From Scleromitrula shiraiana (taxonomy: Eukaryota; Ascomycota; Leotiomycetes; Helotiales; Sclerotiniaceae): DNA of 64,000 bases. The position numbers were made by a program, and so were the translations under genes. Positions 60,775-64,000 of the stretch are shown here, one piece after another (position 1 is the stretch's first letter; the number at the start of each line of letters is the position of its first letter). Below the pieces are notes generated by a model. That model made no database searches, was not told the DNA's origin, and worked only from the letters and a program-made list of their open reading frames with translations. The stretch covers positions 372,001 through 436,000 of the forward strand of contig JABELC010000012.1 in assembly GCA_028455995.1 (NCBI GenBank). Direction: 5' to 3'.

Positions 60775-61682
60775 ATTCCCTACGGTATCACCTATTCAGG
60801 GATTTCTTGAATACCATTTAAAGAAGGAAATTTTTATACTATAATTAAAATTTTAATTATACTATAAGTTAATTTTTGAAGAATGATCTTATATTAATAT
60901 AAATTCAATTTAGATATTTAGATATATTTTAGATAATTGTTTAATACTAGATTAATATAGAGTTTATATATAAAATTAATGTATTTTTATTTATATTTGT
61001 ATATAAAATTATATTTGCATATAAAATTAATATATATTAATAGTTAATATACTTTATTATTTTTTAATTTAATTAATATATTAAAACTAATTTTGCATTT
61101 ATTTTATTATTAATATATTTAAATTAATATTAATATATATAAAAAAATAATATAAATATATTTTTAAATTCTATAAAAAATTATCTATATTTTAATAAAG
61201 TTGTTAATTTATAAAGAATAAAATTGAAATTAATTAAAAATGATTAAGATTTTATAATCTAAAACTATATTTATATAGATTAGATTAAATTGATAAAAAA
61301 TTAAATAATTTTTAAAAATGATTAAGATTTTATAATCTAAAACTATATTTATATAGATTAGATTAAATTGATAAAAAATTAAATAATTTTATAATTAAAA
61401 TATAAAATCAATAATAATATTATTTTAAATATAATTTTAAATTTAATAATAAATTTTAATTAAAGTTTATTTAGAATATATCTAAGATTAATCTTTGAAT
61501 TTAAATTTGATTAATTTATATTATATAAAATTTAATTTTTAATTAATTACAAGTTTAATACGTCAATATTTAAACTTTTAATATGTTTAGACATTAAAAT
61601 AGCCAATTTCCTAAAGTTTATTTAGGGAAATCATTGAATTCTATTCAGGTTCGCTCCCTGAATACGTGATACCGTAGGGATT
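60775..61682. mobile_element. 902-bp DNA transposon relic with 25-bp terminal inverted repeats
   Basis: Element 60778-61679 flanked by ATT on both sides (60775-60777 and 61680-61682), a 3-bp target duplication. The terminal repeats begin CCCTACGGTATCAC and match in 24 of 25 positions (60778-60802 against 61655-61679). The interior (60840-61620) is nearly pure A and T with no coding capacity, as expected after RIP, and includes a 78-bp tandem duplication (about 61236-61391). The 3-bp duplication is compatible with PIF/Harbinger-like transposition, but no transposase remains to confirm this. Confidence 0.82.
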
Positions 61683-61828
61683 CTAGTAACGTGACCGAGC
61701 CTCGGGCTATCTAAGTTTAGTAGCATGCCGATCGCACGGGCAAAATCCCGAAACGAACCCCAAACAGAAGAATGCCTCGGATCGATATAGCACATGGAAA
61801 GGTTCCAGATGCGGGGGGGAGGGGGTAC

Positions 61829-61836
61829 TATAAAAA
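61829..61836 (+). promoter_or_regulatory. TATA box of the HsbA-like gene
   Basis: TATAAAAA preceded by a purine-rich GGGGGGGAGGGGG tract, 150 bp upstream of the ATG at 61986, with a CT/CAA-rich leader between. Confidence 0.5.
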
Positions 61837-61985
61837 CATAAAACTTGAGCTCTTTACTTTTCATGTCAACGAATTCTCCATTGAAAAGAACATAGTGAAA
61901 GCGATAAAGTTCTCAACGTCAATCGAGAGATTTCAAATTATCCAATTAAAACCAACAAGCTACTCACTATTGCAAAACGAAGAAA

Positions 61986-62673
61986 ATGGACAAAATACAA
62001 CCTCTCCTGGCATCTCTCCCAGACAAACTCTCCTCTACTAATGCTATCATAGCCAAAGGTTCCTCAATATCTTATTTCGACGCTATAAAGTTGGGATCCC
62101 AAAGTGGTGGAATATGTACTACCCTTAATAAAGCAACTGCTGCTTATGAAGTATTTCCCCCAAGAATCAAGAATCCATGTTCCACTCAACTTAATACATG
62201 CAGTCCTGCATGTACTTCACACAAGACATCCATCTTCCTCATTGAGAAAGTCGCTAACAAAGCTCAAAGGGATTTACCCCAACAGATGAAGAAGCCTCAA
62301 TTTTATTGTCAGATATGACCAAAATAATAGAATTAACCGAGTCACAACTCTCATTGCTGGTGGAAACCAAACCCGTTTTTGACAAATTATGGGTTGCAGG
62401 TAAAAACTCCCTCTTCTTACCAAGGAAATCCCTACACCACCCCCGTTCTTAACTTGCTCGCCACTCACAGATTGTGCAGGTCAAGTAAAGAAAAATACTA
62501 GGAAACTAAACGCTGCCAGTGCACAATTATCTAAAACGATGCTGGCTGTAGCACCATCGCAAGTGAAAATCAAAAGTGAGGAATTGGAAGTTAGAAGAAA
62601 ATTGGCTTTTCAGAAAGCGATGGTTGCGTATGGAGATGCTAAGGATGAAGAGGAGGAGGTTACGGAGGAATGA
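61986..62673 (+). CDS. HsbA-like protein (165 aa, three exons)
   Basis: Exons 61986-62150, 62270-62399, 62471-62673; introns of 119 and 71 nt, 166 codons. The helical pattern with a central TPTDEEASILLSDMTKI and a closing LSKTMLAVAPSQVKIKSEEL..AFQKAMVAYGDA follows that of hydrophobic-surface-binding protein A / cell-wall galactomannoprotein domains (HsbA). Unlike typical HsbA proteins there is no signal peptide at the chosen start (MDKIQPLLASLPDKLSS), and none is found upstream, so either the first exon is missed or the protein is intracellular. The C-terminus is very acidic (DEEEEVTEE). The long first intron is the least certain part of the model. Confidence 0.6.
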
Positions 62674-62795
62674 ATGTATAGAATAATGTGATTGAGATAT
62701 GGAAGAGAAATATGTTTATATTGACGGACACTGGTACCTTTTACCCGTTGTTCTATACTCCAAGATACCTGGCATAGTGTCGCAATATAGATAAA

Positions 62796-64000
62796 TTATA
62801 TCCTGGCTCTCTCCAATAGAATTTCAAATTCTTTCTCCTCACATTTCACTTGAAATTCTTCTTTAACACCCGGCCCACAGGCAGCAGACCCTACACCTGC
62901 CACTTCGGTATCTAACCTCCAAAGCACTTCCTTCTCTTTGATCAAATCTCGAGGATGTCTAGCTTTCTCAAGCGCAGTTGAAGTATACCTTCCAGCAGCC
63001 CAATTGAAATGGTTCGTGATGTTTATTGAACTTGCTTGGATTCCAACACCAGTGATGTCTGTCAGTTTTACTCACAATCCATCCATACCAAATGTATTAT
63101 CGTTTGTACAATCGCCAAAATGACCACCATATGCATAAAATCCTTCTTTACCAAGTTCGGTTTTCCAAAGCCCGTGATTGGCCCATTACCAAATCCATCT
63201 ACCTTGAAGCCTTTCATTCTGTCTAAAAGCAGCTTGATAATCCTCCAAACATCCAGGTCCATTTCCCATTGCATGGCCATACTCGCACAAAACGATTGGC
63301 TTCTCGAACTTCCCATCCGATACTCCAACAGTCTGAGGTTTTGACGGGTAAATCGACAGCTGGATACATGTAAGAAAACATATCTGCAGACTCTGCGTTG
63401 ACATCTCCCTCGTAGTGAACTAGTCTGCTTGGGTCGACTTCCTTTGCGTACTCGTACATAGCCTTGTGGTTTTGACCATAAAACGCTTCGTCGCCCAAAG
63501 GCCACAAAATTACTGATGTATAGTTTTTATCTCGTTGCACGAGTTGATTCATGCGATCAATATATGCAGCCTTCCATGTGTCATTTTCAGAAGTGAACTT
63601 AGCCGCCTGCGGGAAAGTCAATTTCTTGCGCTCTTCATAGGGCATATATTCGGGAATGTCAAGTGGATAGGCAACAGCATCATAGAAACCGTGGCATTCT
63701 AAATCAGCTTCGTCGATGACCCATAAACCGAGCTCATCACAAAGATCGTAGATTCCCGGATGGGACGGGTAGTGCGAGCAACGAAATGCATTTACATTAT
63801 GCTTCTCCTTCAATAGTAAATCTTGCTTGATCAAAGATAATGGCACCGCACGCCCAAGATGCGGATGATGGTCATGACGGTTGACATCACGGATTAATAT
63901 AGGGATCCCGTTGACAGTGATAAGACCGTCTTTCAATTCAACTGATCGAAACACAACATTCTGATAAATTGTATGCGTAGAAGAATTTTCTTTATCAAGG
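62796..64000 (-). pseudogene. GH2 beta-galactosidase pseudogene, 3' part (runs off the window)
   Basis: LacZ-type glycoside hydrolase family 2. From the right edge to about 63345 the frame is open: INGIPILIRDVNRHDHHP (standard NRHDHHP), the FRCSHYPSHP strand, a VIDEADLECHGF helix, and the acid/base region SVILWPLGDEAFYGQ, where family members have N before the catalytic E and this copy has D. Then a frameshift at about 63345-63360 moves to the frame with FEKPIVLCEYGHAMGNGPG (nucleophile region). A TAA at about 63194 interrupts RWIW..WANHG, and a TGA follows FGMDGL near 63075. Most of the small beta-galactosidase domain is deleted; only GSAACGPGVKEEFQVK and the C-terminus to 62796 remain. Hence non-functional. 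The 5' part is outside the window. Confidence 0.9.

Overview
The window looks like nuclear DNA of a filamentous ascomycete, most likely a leotiomycete or relative. Genes are broken by short introns (about 45-120 nt) with GT..AG ends. The protein families present are typical of such fungi: UstYa/DUF3328, SAT4-type rhodopsin-like membrane protein, GH71 mutanase, HsbA-like protein and secreted M14 carboxypeptidase. Transposons show RIP-type decay: they are extremely AT-rich and their LTR copies differ only by transitions. The species itself is an inference; no marker gene is present. All exon boundaries were worked out by eye from splice signals, frame and family patterns.

Layout. 0.7-6.7 kb: three minus-strand genes (coiled-coil protein, mitochondrial-type protein, secreted M14 carboxypeptidase). 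8.9-11.1 kb: a tRNA-Val and a decayed ABC-C transporter whose second nucleotide-binding domain is split by a 191-bp TIR element. 13.9-26.9 kb: a 13-kb AT-rich island that resolves into two nested LTR retrotransposons. The outer one is a Ty1/copia-type element with 162-bp LTRs and CCAAC target duplication. The inner one is a Ty3/gypsy element in the opposite orientation with 446-bp LTRs and ACTAA duplication. 27.9-30.0 kb: a C2H2 transcription factor gene. 30-39 kb: about 9 kb without convincing genes, rich in microsatellites. 39.1-43.3 kb: a small secreted protein, a doubtful hypothetical gene and two tandem proteins with a divergent PARP/ADP-ribosyltransferase-like fold. 45.4-51.2 kb: a Ser/Thr-rich secreted protein, a conserved 442-residue fungal protein and a SAT4-type membrane protein.

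52.2-58.2 kb is the most interesting stretch. It holds two convergent UstYa-family genes, a tiny spliced gene for a secreted peptide, a cytochrome P450 and a wrecked SAM-dependent methyltransferase gene preceded by a second copy of the TIR element. This combination resembles the fungal RiPP (dikaritin-like) or cyclic-peptide tailoring clusters in which UstYa proteins act. Here it appears partly decayed: a frameshift at one start, a dead methyltransferase, and a possible early stop in the peptide gene.

58.5-64 kb: a GH71 alpha-1,3-glucanase, a 902-bp TIR transposon relic, an HsbA-like gene and the 3' part of a GH2 beta-galactosidase pseudogene that runs off the window. The right half therefore reads as an accessory region with secreted enzymes, a specialised-metabolite locus and several pseudogenes.
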